Source of the DNA: Acanthococcus lagerstroemiae
Lineage: Eukaryota; Arthropoda; Insecta; Hemiptera; Eriococcidae
NCBI GenBank assembly: GCA_031841125.1
Contig: CM063111.1
Coordinates: 34,670,955-34,734,954, forward strand
Length of the DNA: 64,000 bases
Direction of reading: 5' to 3'
Of the stretch, positions 1-11,628 are shown in pieces. Each line of letters opens with the position of its first letter. The first letter of the stretch is position 1. Position numbers and translations under genes: made by a program. Below the pieces are notes generated by a model. It ran no database searches, had not been told where the DNA came from, and was given only the letters and a program-made list of their open reading frames with translations.

Positions 1-839
1 AGTTATGGTAATTTCCGCGCTGTGTTTGCCGCCTTTACGACGCACCCGGTTTCTGTTTACACGGCGACGGTGGAGGACGACAGTCGTTATATGCCCTCTG
101 AATGCCGGGAAAAAAAGAAGGAAGATGCGTATAAGAAGGGTGAGTTCGCACGTATGTTTTTGGGGCAAAATCATAACAGACACGCGACACACGCCGCCGA
201 TATGTCAGCCCTCGAAAACCTTTTTTCTGCTTCTTAGTCTCATCCTTTCTTTTCTTTTCTAATTTTAATAAATACCATCGGGTATTCTCGTCTGTCGCGC
301 TTCTGTTTCTTGCTCTCGCTCTCTCTCTCTCTCTCTCGTTTCACTGTTAAACAGGAGCAATTGGCGGCATCTGTCATAATGGCATATAGTCGACATTAAT
401 TTAAACCAAACGATAACATCGCGCGGCCGACGTTTCCCTAATTTCACGTAGATTTATATTTAGGATTTCTTAGATACTTATATACACTCACTTTGAAAAT
501 CTTTTAAATGTATACGCGTACACGCCACGTATGGCAGCACCCTTTATGCGTATAATTTTTACGTAATTCTGGATTCCGTGAAGCTGGAGCGACGGTTGGA
601 AATATTATATTCCCTCGCCGAGGGTTACACTCCGCTCGTTATCTGTGATGCATGATCGTGTGTTTTTCTCTTGCTCTGTACGCACACATACTCGTTTTTG
701 GGGAAACGCACACAAAAATATACATACGAGTACGTAGAGTAAGTATACGTGCGTACACATCGGGATGGAATAAAAATAAATTCAGCTGCGATCGCTTGTC
801 TTACTCGCGTTTGTCATTAGCGCTAATTTGACTGCGCAC
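1..839. other. No gene recognised; CT microsatellite
   Basis: I see no supported coding region here. Short open frames near the left edge have no recognisable domain and are low in complexity. A pure CT run lies at about 313-338. The stretch is probably 5' flank or first-intron sequence of the downstream spalt gene. Confidence 0.5.
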
Positions 840-929
840 TGATTCGTGTATAGGTAGCGCAGGCCCACGAGCATCCGATGAGCCAGCACAGATTACAAGC
901 TAATGTGTCTCAGATCTTCCAAACCTGAG

Positions 930-1667
930 CGTTGCCCGTCACCGAGACATGCAACTTAGGCACGAACAGACTCGAAATTTGGTTCTTCGAGTCGTTACGC
1001 AGCCAAGTGGTAACGTGCCTGCTTGGCCAACATAAATGTCTGCAGTGAAGCCGGTATGACTGTACGGTGTACGGTTACCAAGCATCAGAATGCCTTCTTC
1101 AAAAGCGAGTGTGTCTCGTTTCTCATAGTAAGGAACAAGTTCAGCTTGAAGGTGCTGTGGCTAGGCCTAGCAGATGGCGAATAACGTTCAACTGCTTGTA
1201 GAGTAGCGTCTGGTGGTGTTTTGTTTCGAACTATGCAGCGCCTTAGGGTGAGTGGTCGAGAGCCTCAGTCACAAGCTGGTTAACATAGATGTTGGCCTGA
1301 GATTCGCATGCCATTGGAATGCCATGAACTGGTAGGCACGATAAAGCATGTGCGATGCAATTCCGACAGTCAGGAACATAGATGAGTGTGAAGTCAAATG
1401 CAGATAGCTGAACGGTCCAACGGACCTAACGGGATACAGTCAGCTTTGAATTTCAAATTTCTCGCCAGAAATTCGTTCGAGGGGCTCGTCAATCTGAAAC
1501 GTACTTATAAAACTTGTCGATACCAAAAATGATGGCAAGTGCCTCTCGATCAATTGACATTCTGCTCCGCAGGGGTGAGTGTGCGTGAAGCTGCAGACAC
1601 CATGCGAATTTTGCCATCTTGATAAAGGTGGAGCAGAACAGCACCAACGTCGTGGTCCGCTCTACTA
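930..1667 (-). pseudogene. Ty3/Gypsy pol remnant: RNase H and start of integrase
   Basis: Read on the minus strand and allowing frameshifts and stops, this stretch gives a Gypsy-type RNase H segment. The phrases GAVLLHLYQDGK and AASRTLTPAEQN are the usual RNase H start, and LSAFDFTLIYVPDCRNCIAHALS is recoverable as its end in pieces across frames. Further left, PYYEKRDTLAFEEGILMLG-like sequence in another frame matches the start of the integrase zinc-binding part. Several stops and frame changes make it non-functional. It is the downstream half of the reverse transcriptase remnant at 2526-3078; the two are separated by an inserted DNA transposon. No LTRs were recognised. Confidence 0.75.
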
Positions 1668-2525
1668 CCGACCTACAAAGTCTCGTAGTATGCGCTCTAC
1701 CAAAACATATTTCTTTTCTAATATTAAATCTTTTTATTCATATCATAACTTGAGGATAGCGTTGCATGGAACCTCGCAGAGAATGTCTCGCACACGTAAG
1801 GATAGACACTCGGACCTACCTTTCATCAGTTGTATACTTGCCTACTAAGATTGTGCTGTGTAGTTACTTGTACATCGACCATTGTGTTACTGAAAGATTT
1901 TTACATTAAAGTCGTGAGTTCGGAAGCAGGTTGTGTCCATTTCTTGCAAGATCATCTACTTCTTGGCGGATGGAAACCACTCCCTGTCGTAAGTGCGGCT
2001 CCGGGGTGATTCAGAAACGAAGGAAGAATCGCAGGGACGAATGGGTGCGAGTAATGCCTAATGCGGTGTCCCAAGAAAGGATTTACAGCAAAATGGTACG
2101 ATCATTCCATAGTTAATCACCAAGAAAATTACGTCGACCCACACAGTGGTGCCCACTTACAAGTTATTGAAAGGTTGTGGTTGAATGCGAAAACATCGAT
2201 AATTAAGAAGGAGAGAGGTGTTCCCCTTCACACGTTACAGTCTCTTACGTAGATCAGTACTGTTGGCAGATGTGGCGGAAGACTTCGGACGACCTCTTCA
2301 TTGCATTCCTTGAAGACATTCGGACAACGTATACATAAATTCAGGACAACATTCAGAACAAGTCTTCGGCTAATTTGGTGAATTTTGACAAAACCCTGTC
2401 TCCTGGGTAACGCTGTAACAGGCTTACAACGGTAGAGCGCTTATTAGAAAAAGAAATATTAGGTTGGTAGAACGCACACATACATATGTAGATCACATGA
2501 CACGAGTAGAGCGCATATTAGAATG
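1668..2525 (+). mobile_element. Merlin-like (IS1595/ISXO2-type) DNA transposon relic inserted in Gypsy pol
   Basis: The block interrupts the Gypsy pol remnant between its reverse transcriptase and RNase H parts, so it is a later insertion. On the plus strand, in two frames, it shows CRKCGSGVIQKRRKNRRD (about 1985-2040), like the zinc-ribbon N-terminus of ISXO2-type transposases. Further on, VNHQENYVDPHSGAH and VIERLW (about 2113-2185) match the conserved stretch around the third catalytic block of the DDE_Tnp_IS1595 family (Merlin in animals). Related inverted sequence lies at about 1690-1725 (tgcgctctaccaaaacat) and 2437-2490 (its diverged reverse complement). At most a few hundred bases of transposase sequence remain and the frames are broken. 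The exact ends are uncertain. Confidence 0.6.
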
Positions 2526-3078
2526 GCACCGACTAAAATTACTGGTAAATTTGAATCTTAGTACACCAAAATTTGATCCGATATGATGAGGGTGTTAAGA
2601 CAATCGAAGGTCTGTTGTTTGTTATCTCCTCACAACCAAGTTACTTTTTCTACGAAAGGCGATGTAAGTTATGGCACAGCAGGTTAGGCTCAAAACTGGC
2701 AAACAGGTTGAAACTGCTTGAAAAAGAGCACAGCTGAGATATTCTTCGGAGCCGGCATTGATTTTGCTCTGATGGCATTGGCCTTGTTTGGCAACGAGCA
2801 AATGCTAGATGCGTCGATGATGTGGTCAAGAAACACAAGTTCTTTTTTGAGCAAAGAAACTTTATCTGGCTGGACTGCTAAGCCAACTTTCTGCAAACGA
2901 TGCAAAACGATTCTGAGCCGATAAAATGGTCTTGACGGTTAACGCCACCAAGTGTGATATCGTCTTGGACTCACACTATACGCCTTGGATATCGGCTAAA
3001 AGTGTATCCATAAATCACTGAAACAGTATCGGAGCAATTGTTATGCCAAATGGAAGGCGTTTATATCGAAAATAGCCT
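2526..3078 (-). pseudogene. Ty3/Gypsy pol remnant: reverse transcriptase C-terminal part
   Basis: Minus-strand translation starts near 3075 with RLPFGITIAPILFQ and FMDTLLADIQGV, the fingers/palm block that precedes the catalytic motif in Gypsy reverse transcriptases. It continues with HRLQKVGLAVQPDKVSLLKK, ELVFLDHIIDAS, and MPAPKNIS. The YxDD catalytic block is damaged and several stops and frame changes are present. The end near 2530 reads ISDQILVY and LPVILVG, which normally leads directly into the RNase H domain found at 1667. This allows the position of the inserted Merlin-like element to be placed between them. Confidence 0.8.
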
Positions 3079-5405
3079 TTTTCTGGGGGGCCGTTATGAG
3101 GGGAGCGTTACGGTTTTCATTGAAGTATACCTAGTAGTAAAAGTATATAAAATGCTAAAACATTACTTTTTGAGCGTTAATTTTGAGCGTTACTTTGGAG
3201 CCACTCGAAAATAAATAGTAATTGTATTTCTTGACTGTAAATTTCCATGAAAATCCATTCTGCAACCACGGGAGAGCATTTTCATGTCTTTCCGCTCCTC
3301 CGATTCCGCCGACATGGAATTGTCGAACAACACGGCTGAAGACCGCAGTCATGCAGCAACAATACCGCAGCAAACTGTAGTCGCGCAGGACGCCGCACAG
3401 ATCAAGATCAATGAGGACATGGCTGGAATAGAAATAAATTTCCATGGAAGAGAGCTGAATTATATGGACTGGCTTCGTGTGTGTGTGTGTGTGTGTGGGT
3501 GTGGGTGGGGGGCGTAACAGTTTTCGCTGAAGTATACCCATGGCTGGAATAAAAATAAATTTCCATGGAAATGATAACATGCCCTTTCTTATCACATTCC
3601 TTTTTGTTACTCCTCAAATGTAACGTTTTTCTCGTTGTGTGCCAAAGTAATGCCATCTTCAGATTTCCATACATGTTTCAAGTAACCACCAAGGCGTAGC
3701 GAATCCCATTGAGCCCACAGTATCTTGAGCTCCCGCAAATGATCCGCTGGTTCTTGTCAAGGTGGTCTTTCATCAACTTCCTTTGCTTTGAAGAATCTGG
3801 CCCATTCTGTCTGCCATATTTGAAAAATCAAGTTGCGGTAAGAGGATTTAATGTCGCACATGAGAGAAAATAGATTACCATTTGGTGGTGTATTCTTCGA
3901 AGCAGCATCAATCAATTCATTACTCTTTTCTGTTTGTTTGTCTGTCTGTCTGATAAAACAGGAACAGCCTGTTTCTTTGCCTGATGTGTACCCGATGGCT
4001 GCTACCCTCTATTATTTTCAATTGCCTCAAGCCAGTCGACTAGAGTGAATCAGAGGTCGAAATAGAAAGAACAGACAAATTTGCATAACTGTCAATCATT
4101 TTGGCATGTTTTTCACACAAGAAGGATGTTGATTTGAAACTCACCATCGTATGCTCAAAAACAATTTGCCTACCTGTACTCGCGTCCTCCTATCTTTTCC
4201 TCCTTTCAAAGTCTGCAGAAAATAATTTTACTCGATTCCTTGACTCGCGTTTGACACAGAAGATTTTCATCTTGCATCTAGTTTATACTCTTTTTAGTCC
4301 GATTTGTTCTTTTTAAGTCAAACCATTTTATATAAATATTTTCACCAAAATTCGTTCGTAGGATGAGCACATTTTTCGCCCCATTTCCGACGATGTCCTT
4401 CCGAATTTGGGTGATTCTAGATGTACATAGCGAATATTGACAAAAAATCGCAGCATGCTCTCTTCGAATACCGTTGAAAGGAAGGGAACAGCGCTTCCTC
4501 CCATTATGGAAAAATGTTTCTTATACGTGTAATATATATTATGTCATCGCATGCTCTTTTATTACCTGCGGCCGTATCGTCTTCCCATTTTCGATATATT
4601 TTATTTATATCCCTCAGTTTCGAAAACGAAGGAAAAAAACGGTAGCAAAACAAACGGTCGAAAAACATTTACAGGACATTTTTTTTTGCTATTGTGCAGA
4701 AAAAAGTTTTCTCTCTATATTATATTGCAACCGCGCATACGTAAACAAATATTGACATAATTTCTTCTTGTTTTCGGACCCACGTATGAAATTGACAAAA
4801 ATGATCCTTTTTCTTCTTTTCTTTCGCCAGATGAAATCGGTCCTGCGAGTAGGTACGTCTAATATTGTCAAATGCATTTCCAGGAGAATGAACCGATTAT
4901 GCGGCCGGCGGCTCGTGTATATAGACAGACGGCTGCGTCAAAGGCTGTACGCGAATTCTAAGTATATGTTCGTCTTTGGACTACATATTGTTGTGTAAGT
5001 GTATATCTACACTGTATCGATGTCGATACGATGTCTCTAATTGTGTTGGGTTACTCGCGGGTATGAAGATTGGAATTTCGAAGATTATAACCAAAACTAT
5101 ATTATATATGCTCGCTCGCAACGAATTTCGAAACGTTCCCGATTTGCTCCCTCGATGATACGAAAGAGAGTTTTAGTCGTCACCGCGAACGCATGCGGGG
5201 CAATGAAAAGGTGACAAATGAGCCATTTAGCATCGCCGAGGAGGCGAACAATCGCCACAGTTGCACGTGGTAAGAAAATACTGTTTGATTTCCGAATGTT
5301 GTTGCTAGAGTAGCCTTAGATGAAAATGAAAAATTCAGTTCGTGTGGTGAAATTTTCCTGGATTCTTAGGTCTCAGTTTGTTCCTGCAAGGATGGAAAAC
5401 TGTAG
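3079..5405. other. Unassigned sequence with short direct repeats and a GT microsatellite
   Basis: No gene is supported. A near-identical stretch of about 33 bases (catggctggaatagaaataa and following) occurs at about 3418 and again at about 3540, with a GT run at about 3476-3500 between them. A related block, ending cagatcaagatcaatgagga, lies at 3367-3420 and recurs diverged at about 7972-8035 and 14523-14570, so it is a dispersed repeat. From about 3700 to 5400 I see nothing recognisable. Confidence 0.5.
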
Positions 5406-7000
5406 TACCGTAAACCGGGGTGATTTTACCGAAAATTTCGGGATTTTCAAACTTTGAACAGCTGTAGCGCGTGCTCTATTGGAGATACAGGAAATCTGAA
5501 AACTGTCCCGGATTGGTTGAAGCTTTGGGAACAAGATTAGCTAGGGGAATCGAAATTTCCCTCTCCCTCCCCCTCCCAGAAAGGCCTGAAGTTGACTCGG
5601 CAAAGTTACATGCGTATGGGGTGACATTGCCGGTAAGAAGAAGTGCATAGAAAATGTGTGCGAATGTTCGAAGTTTATTACGAAAGGCCGTAAAAACGAA
5701 AGAAAAATACCAATTTACGAGTACGTCTTCGGGGATGATGAATATTCCTCGGGATTCAATGAGCTCAGGTAAAAGTCTTGGTGGCAACAAATTTCACGTA
5801 GCCAGAATAATCTTTCCGAAGATAGTGAAATTCGTTTTGTTTTTTTCTATTTTCATATGGCTCGTCCTCCCGAATTCCGACGGATAGCATTATCTGTTTT
5901 GTGAAGATGATTATAAATTGTTTTAACTGGTATCGTGTATGTGGCTGAAGTTTCCGCTCCGGTCATGTCACCATTTCGAATTTTCTGTTAGACACTCTTC
6001 AGGTGTTTCTCGGGTATAATCAGAATAGGTGCGACACCCTACTTGTGTTTGATATGTTCTTGGTATCTCAAAACAACGTCGAATGACATGTAGGTAAATT
6101 CAGAACTCTGAACAACCTCGCGAATGTAGCGAAAGCTCAAAACTGTAACTTTTCAAACTGATAACTACAGAAATTGGCATGCGGCAAAGTTCTCCCAAGG
6201 CAGTTTTTCGCTTATACCTTGTGATTGCAGACTGGAAAATGCCTAGACCTATGCATCCTTGGAAAGCTGGCTTTAAAACAACACCACAGTAATTTTTCTG
6301 TGAGTGCCTGGTTGGATTCCACAGACCTTATTTTTCAGGTTGCTATTTAGGAATTTTTTTTATGCTTGAGAAACAGCCTACCTTTGCCACCTATTTCGAC
6401 CTGTGATACGTCTCACTGGTTTTTGAAGTGTTGTATCTATGTCCCTTCATCGATCTATGCCCTTAGAAGTGTTCTTCTTCTAATTCACTCGCAACACGAG
6501 CCCTGGAATCCGCCTTTTCGAGCATTACTTCAGAGATGTCGGGGAGCTTGTCAGGGCTACCTTATCCATCTTCTCTTCTTGCGGGAAATCGGCCTAGGTC
6601 GACTGCGCTATCTTTCTGTCGAATACCCGTATCACTAGCCCCGTGGTTTATGACGGTGAGTTCAACGAGCACCGGCAGGTAGCGCCTTACCAATTTACAG
6701 CTGTCAGATACTGGCGACCAATTACACACATCTCGGAAGCCTCTGCCGTACGTGGTTGTGACTCTGTGTACGTTATCAGAATGCGGTGTTAGAATGTGTG
6801 ACGAGTTCTTTCTTGCATTACTGATAACGATGCCGGCGTTGGGAATCGAACCCGGTGCCTTCGGGTTATGAAGCCGAGTTCTTACCGCTACGCCACAGAG
6901 CCACACACCCTTAGAAGTGTTAGGAATACATTTGTATTCGTCACAAAGCTAGTAATATAATCCAAACTGAAAATCGGCAAAGTCACCCCAGTTTACCGTA
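5406..7000. mobile_element. Non-autonomous inverted-repeat element with a SINE inside
   Basis: The left end taccgtaaaccggggtgatt and the reverse complement of the right end, tacggtaaactggggtgact, match at 17 of 20 positions. Between them lies 1595 bp, of which 448 bp are a SINE plus one copy of its target duplication, so the original element was about 1.15 kb. No transposase was recognised. The flanking TA on both sides would suit a TA target, but this is not proven. A diverged fragment with a similar gtaccgta/ttaccgtac end and tgtcccaagtt repeats is seen at 25,920-25,965. Confidence 0.65.
6474..6907 (-). mobile_element. tRNA-derived SINE, family 1 (Met-like head), with perfect 14-bp target duplication
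   Basis: An exact direct repeat cccttagaagtgtt stands at 6460-6473 and 6908-6921 and bounds the element. Read on the minus strand it starts with a tRNA-like head near 6905-6835. Box A-like tggcgtagcggtaag, an anticodon loop with CAT, and box B gggttcgattccc are all present, but the acceptor ends do not pair. The body is about 230 bp, and the last ~110 bp (about 6480-6600) form a domain shared with the two family 2 copies at 7022-7244 and 48,040-48,256. It sits inside the element at 5406-7000. Confidence 0.85.
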
Positions 7001-7021
7001 TACCTAAGGTTCTAAAAAGTA

Positions 7022-7244
7022 GAGGTCTGGTTGGCCGAGTGGATAGCACGCTGATCTCGAAATCCGGAGGTCCCGGGTTCGAGCCCACGTAGCAACTCGC
7101 TGCATTTCGACCTAGGCCTGTTTTTCGGCAAGAAGAGAAGAGGGCTAAGATAGCCCTAATAGTCTCCCTGACGTCTCTGAGGCAATGCTCGAAAGAGTGG
7201 ATTCCAGGGCTCGGGTTGAGAGCAAAAATGAAAAGAGAGAGGTC
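7022..7244 (+). mobile_element. tRNA-derived SINE, family 2 (Ser-like head), with 10-bp target duplication
   Basis: The exact direct repeat ctaaaaagta at 7012-7021 and 7245-7254 defines the ends. The head has tggccgagtgg (box A) and ggttcgagccc (box B), with an anticodon loop ctcgaaa that resembles tRNA-Ser(CGA). It is not a tRNA gene because the acceptor arms do not pair. The tail starts tcgacctaggcctg and continues to ggattccagggctcg, the domain shared with the family 1 SINE next door. Total length is 223 bp. It inserted 12 bp beyond the right end of the element at 5406-7000. Confidence 0.85.
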
Positions 7245-7254
7245 CTAAAAAGTA

Positions 7255-8846
7255 CACAAACGATCAGCGGCAACGTACAACGGGCGAAAACCTGAGGAAG
7301 AATCGACTTTCTGGTATCCACGCTGGAGATCTTCAAGGTCTTTTGTCCATCATTGTCGACCGGTTCGTAAGAAAGCAAACTATGCAGACACGCCGAATAA
7401 AACAAAAATACGCGTTTTTAATATGCATTCTGCACCTACCACAATACAACGGCGATGGCATTTTCTATAGGTACCGTATATTTCGAGTACCGGGGTTTAC
7501 AACTGCAGCGCCGCATGCTGCAGATCAGCAATCTAGAAACTGTTTTACGAGCCAAGCGTTTATACTTTTACGACCATTACAGCGTTATTAGTTTTAATAA
7601 CGATGATGTTCTCATTATAAAGCCATTTTTTGCCATAGTTAAAAGCAGCACCGCGTGTAGCAAAACACACCGTACCTGTGTGCAAATACCGTTCAAATCT
7701 TCACGAGTTGGTTCTCTCGAATAATTTTATACACGCGCAAAATCAAATGAACAACCAAAAGCGCTAATAGAAGGATCTGGCCCCGTCTTCTGACAGCTTC
7801 CCCTCCAAAATTTTTTCGATTTTTTTTCGTTTTCTGGAATCTTGTGTGAATTTGAAGTATGTAGGGTCAAATGGACAAATACGTGTCTCCTTCTACAGAG
7901 ACACGTAGTGTAACATTTTATATGATTTTGTACTCTAATAAAAAAAATGTCCATGGAAATTTGTATTAACAACACGGCTTCAGACTGTAGTCACGCAGGG
8001 CACAGCAAAGATCAAGATCAATGAGCACATGGTTGGAAGGAAAATAAATGAAGTTTTTGTGTTGATAAATGTACTAAAATTTAACAATTTTCGAATGTAG
8101 GAAAAAGTAATTGGAATTATCGAAATGGTAGATGTTTTAATTCATATTTTTCTACTTACATAAGTGGGTGTTTATATATGTACTGACAGGGATTCAAATG
8201 CAGTACCTTTTGAAAATTTTGAAATTTTTACTTCGAACCGGCTGTTTGCGGATCACATGTATCCGAGTGAAAAAAAAATGATGGAAAGTGTTTTAATTTG
8301 ATGTTTTTATGATTAACTTACCAGTGTTATTGATATAATTAATATTTCCGGTGTCAAAGTTCAAGATTTCGAGGTTTGAGAAACGATCAACATTTGACAC
8401 TGATCAGCATTTGGCAAAACATTTTCATACTTGAGAGAAGTGTCAAAGATTAATCTAGGTATTGAATGGTGACCAGAACAATATTTGATTTTTTTTTTTT
8501 TTAATGCGTCTGGAAAGGAAACTATTCTATGTCCATTTTACTATCAGGATCGAAATGTATGAAACGTTTCATTGTGTAAGTAAATGTAATGAGCTTGAGA
8601 TTGAAATCCGTCAAGGGATTAACGTTTTACACCGGATGCCAAATGTTGTTTTTTGGACCTTTTTTGAAATCGCTGTGGGTCAACACTGGTTGAAATTTGA
8701 AAAAGTTCAGCTGAGAAAAGTGAAAGTTGATAGTTGAAATTTATTAGTAATCGCGATTTCGGGGTTCAGTACTGGTACGGGGAGCAGCAGGGACCATTTG
8801 AAAAAAGTAGATCAACATAAAAGGATCTTTAACTCAAAGATTGACC
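7255..8846. other. No gene recognised; dispersed-repeat fragment
   Basis: Nothing in this stretch looks like a gene. At 7972-8035 there is a diverged copy of the block at 3367-3420 (ending agatcaagatcaatgagcac). The right part, from about 8740, begins an old repeat that is interrupted by the hAT element at 8855-9997 and continues at 10,006; a related copy lies at about 53,690-53,880. Confidence 0.45.
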
Positions 8847-8854
8847 ACGACCAT

Positions 8855-9997
8855 CAGTAGCGTGACCAGAAACAGAATTCTTGGGTGGGCCAAGTGAGGG
8901 CCACCTATTTTTTAAAGTGGGCTAGACCAAGGAGCTAAAAAAGCCTAGGGAATCCCTCCTCAAAAAAATTTCATAAAATCCCACTCCTCAAGATGCTGAG
9001 TTTGAGATATTGATCAGATGTAATAATGAAACTGAGATATGTAATAAAGAATGACTTATTATAAAATAATTCGCCGATTACAATGATTAGCTGCAAATAA
9101 CGCAATAAATTTGTCGAAATCAACATGTTTTGATGTATGTTTTTCTACTTGTAAAATTGCTAAATTTGAGAGTCTGTCATCATAGTGCTGCGCCCAAAAT
9201 TTTTTATACGTCTCATACATGAAAAATTGCACTCGCAAGGTGTATTTGAAACAGCGATAGTTACAGCAATAAGTGTTATTTCGAAGGCATCTTCAAAAAT
9301 GAGTTAATATTCATTCAACATATTAACGAATTACGTTAAATTTGAAATTTTACATTTTTTTCTCTTCTTCATACGATTTGATAACGTTTTGGAGAATGCA
9401 GAATTCTGAATTTAAAATATCAAGATCTAAATTATAATGTCTGACTAACATTTTTATTTTATCAAAATTAAAGTTAGCAAGCATTTGTTGGATGTGAGTT
9501 ACTAATAGCAGAAATATCGTTAATTTAAATATTATTTGAAGAGTGAAGAAATATTTCTTGATTTGTCATCGAAATCACGCAATGAAGTTCAAAATTATTT
9601 TATCAAAATCGTTTCAATATAAAATCATCTCATCTATCTTTTCACGGTCAATTTATCATCTTTCAGCATTTTATATGCTTTTACTACTGCGTATCCCCTC
9701 GACACGCTTCTGTTACTGTGACGTCGTCATCTTCTGTTTTTCACCCTCACCAAAAAAGTTGGAGATGAAGAAGAAAAACTGCCGACTGTAGAAGAGTGAG
9801 ATGTTACGAAATCCGAGGGGGTAGGGTTCAAGTGAAATAAGTCTATAAAATGTTACATTCTGTAGAGGGCCAGTAATAAAACATATCCGTGTCAAAAAGA
9901 AAGATTTTCCTTGGGTTTAGGGAGGTTTCGGTATCTGAAATTTTTTGAATGGGCCACAGATGGGCCAGCCAGTTTTTTGCCCCTGGTTATGCCACCA
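8855..9997 (-). mobile_element. hAT-type element with exact 8-bp target duplication
   Basis: The 8-bp direct repeat acgaccat at 8847-8854 and 9998-10005 flanks the element, the duplication length expected of hAT transposons. The left terminus cagtagcgtgaccag and the reverse complement of the right terminus, tggtggcataaccag, match at 10 of 15 positions. The inside carries a minus-strand transposase C-terminus (next entry). At 1143 bp it is much shorter than a complete hAT, so it is an internally deleted copy. Confidence 0.85.
9070..9296 (-). pseudogene. hAT transposase C-terminal (dimerisation domain) fragment
   Basis: On the minus strand one frame gives TIAVSNTPCECNFSCMRRIK followed by NFGRSTM. 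After a one-base shift it continues DDRLSNLAILQVEK and FDKFIALFAAN. This is the order of the hAT C-terminal dimerisation region: a small-residue/C-E-x-x-F-S block, RRIK, RSTM, then RLSxLAxL. The frameshift between RSTM and DDRLS and the lack of upstream catalytic sequence make it a relic. It lies near the left end of the element, as expected for a minus-strand gene. Confidence 0.8.
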
Positions 9998-10005
9998 ACG
10001 ACCAT

Positions 10006-10447
10006 GGACTGAAAACCCTGGTAACAGAACTTTACGCCATTCCTTCTGGAAATGTAAAGTTACTGACAGCGAATTGAATTTCTTTGGGATTTAATCCTGC
10101 ACTAGAGTGTGCTGTAAAATTACCTGTGCGGGTGTTAGCGGGTGAAAATGAGTGAGTGATCATGTGCACTTTCAAATAGAAACGCTGCTATCTTCAGGAG
10201 GGTAAAAAACCGAGTAAAAGTTATTCTGCCAGTAGAACTGATTATAATTTTATTTTTTGGTGATGATGCAGTTGAATTTATGACAAATTTTCTTTGAAAG
10301 TGAATTTATAATCGACTTAATGATGGCTGAAGTTTGCTAAACGCTTACGGTAAATGATACGTGATCACTAACACATATGCAGGGCTGCCAACACTTGAAA
10401 CTCCAAATGTAAATCCCATTAACATATATGTACTTTCAATCTGTCTG
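10006..10447. repeat. Continuation of an old dispersed repeat
   Basis: The sequence ggtaacagaactttacgcca and the following ~60 bp closely match about 53,738-53,800. The same 53.8 kb copy continues directly into a piece that here appears only after about 11,630 (ctgaataataatgctacttt). The intervening ~1.5 kb was therefore probably inserted here. Confidence 0.55.
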
Positions 10448-10684
10448 CAGGGACAAAACTATGGGGGGAGGGGTAAACACCCCTCCCTTAATAATTTGGC
10501 AGTTGGCAAATTTTGAAACCGTTCATTTGAATTTTTCATTTCGTATGATTTTTTTTTTCAATTAAGAAATCAGCAAATTTATAATTTTTTAAAAATTTTG
10601 TCGGCGAATTTTCAGTTTTCAAAACATATTTGTCGTCAAATTTTTCTTCTCCACCTCCCCAAACTGAGTCAAATTTCGTTTCTG
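10448..10684 (+). mobile_element. MITE family A, copy 1
   Basis: The left end cagggacaaaacta and the reverse complement of the right end, cagaaacgaaattt, form imperfect terminal inverted repeats. The interior has a G/C-run segment, the block catttgaatttttcattt, an A/T-rich centre and a cttctccacctccccaaact segment near the right end. The same order is seen in copies at 11,350, 38,330 and 41,188. Confidence 0.7.
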
Positions 10685-11330
10685 AAAATGGAATACCCTG
10701 GACTCCTGTCAGAGACTGGTCAGTCAAAAGCCGAAGGTTTCAAGCTGAGTATCGAAAGTTATCTGAAAGGTTGAAACAAAACGGAAATGTAGAAGACACT
10801 TCAAAAATCAGAAATTCGGTAACAAACGTTGAATTTCGAATTTCAGTGAATATTCGATTTTTACTAGATTCTCTGTTTGACCTAGAGCCTAGAATTTGAG
10901 GAAGTTGAACATTTTATTGAAATCTAAAAGTTGAAAGCAATAGACTTATCTTCCAATGTCATAAGCTGAATCCGATAGCAAATGTTCTATTGTTTAATTT
11001 ATGGGCTTTGGTCTTGGTGAATATAGGAGGAAAATTTAGTCTGGAACATAAGTCAAAATTCCATGTGTTTTTCCCATAAGAACGAAAAGGAGTTTGTGGC
11101 ACGGATTCTCCTTATCCAATCAACCTGCAACTTTTTTTTTTTTTAATTTTATTGGAACTAAGTTAGGTGACAAATTAGAGGGAACAGAAAGAAATACCAC
11201 CAAGAGTAAATAACGACCACCTTAATGTATAAAGGAAGTTGTGTGTTCCTCTCAAGTATTCCGAACATCCTTCCAGCTTACCCTCCGAGACTAGGGTATG
11301 CTCATGGGCGTAAATGTGAGTGCTTGTGGA
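10685..11330. repeat. Long dispersed repeat, copy 1
   Basis: This stretch aligns along nearly its whole length with 38,598-39,275, for example ctgtttgacctagagcctag, ttcccataagaacgaaa, and ccttccagcttaccctcc. In both places it directly follows a family A MITE, so MITE and repeat moved or were duplicated together. I see no open frame. Confidence 0.75.
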
Positions 11331-11349
11331 AGGTTTCAATCTGCATTTG

Positions 11350-11628
11350 CAAGGACGAAACTACGGGCGGGTGAAACACGCCCAATAACTTGGCAGTCGG
11401 AAAATTTATAAACTGTTCATTTGAAATTTTCATTTTCTAAGAACGTTTATTTATTTATTTATTTGTTTGTTTGTTTGTTTTTCATTTAAAAAATATTTTG
11501 ATTGAAAAATCTGCAAATTTTCAAATTTAAAAAAGAAATTTGTCAGCGGACTTAAAGTTTAAAAAAAAAGTTGTCGGCAAGTTTCTTCCCCCCCCCCTCT
11601 CGAAACTGAAAATCAAGTTTCGCCTCTG
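11350..11628 (+). mobile_element. MITE family A, copy 2
   Basis: Ends are caaggacgaaacta and, as reverse complement of the right side, cagaggcgaaactt. The interior has the same block order as the copy at 10,448 and includes a (TTTA)n/(TTTG)n run at about 11,447-11,480 and a C-rich run near 11,588. It lies about 0.67 kb downstream of copy 1 in the same orientation. Confidence 0.7.

Noticed and set aside
7022..7095. Possible tRNA-Ser gene (also at 48,180-48,256) and tRNA-Met gene at 6835-6905
   Set aside because: A/B boxes are present but the acceptor stems do not pair, and each is the head of a SINE; two of them are bounded by target duplications.
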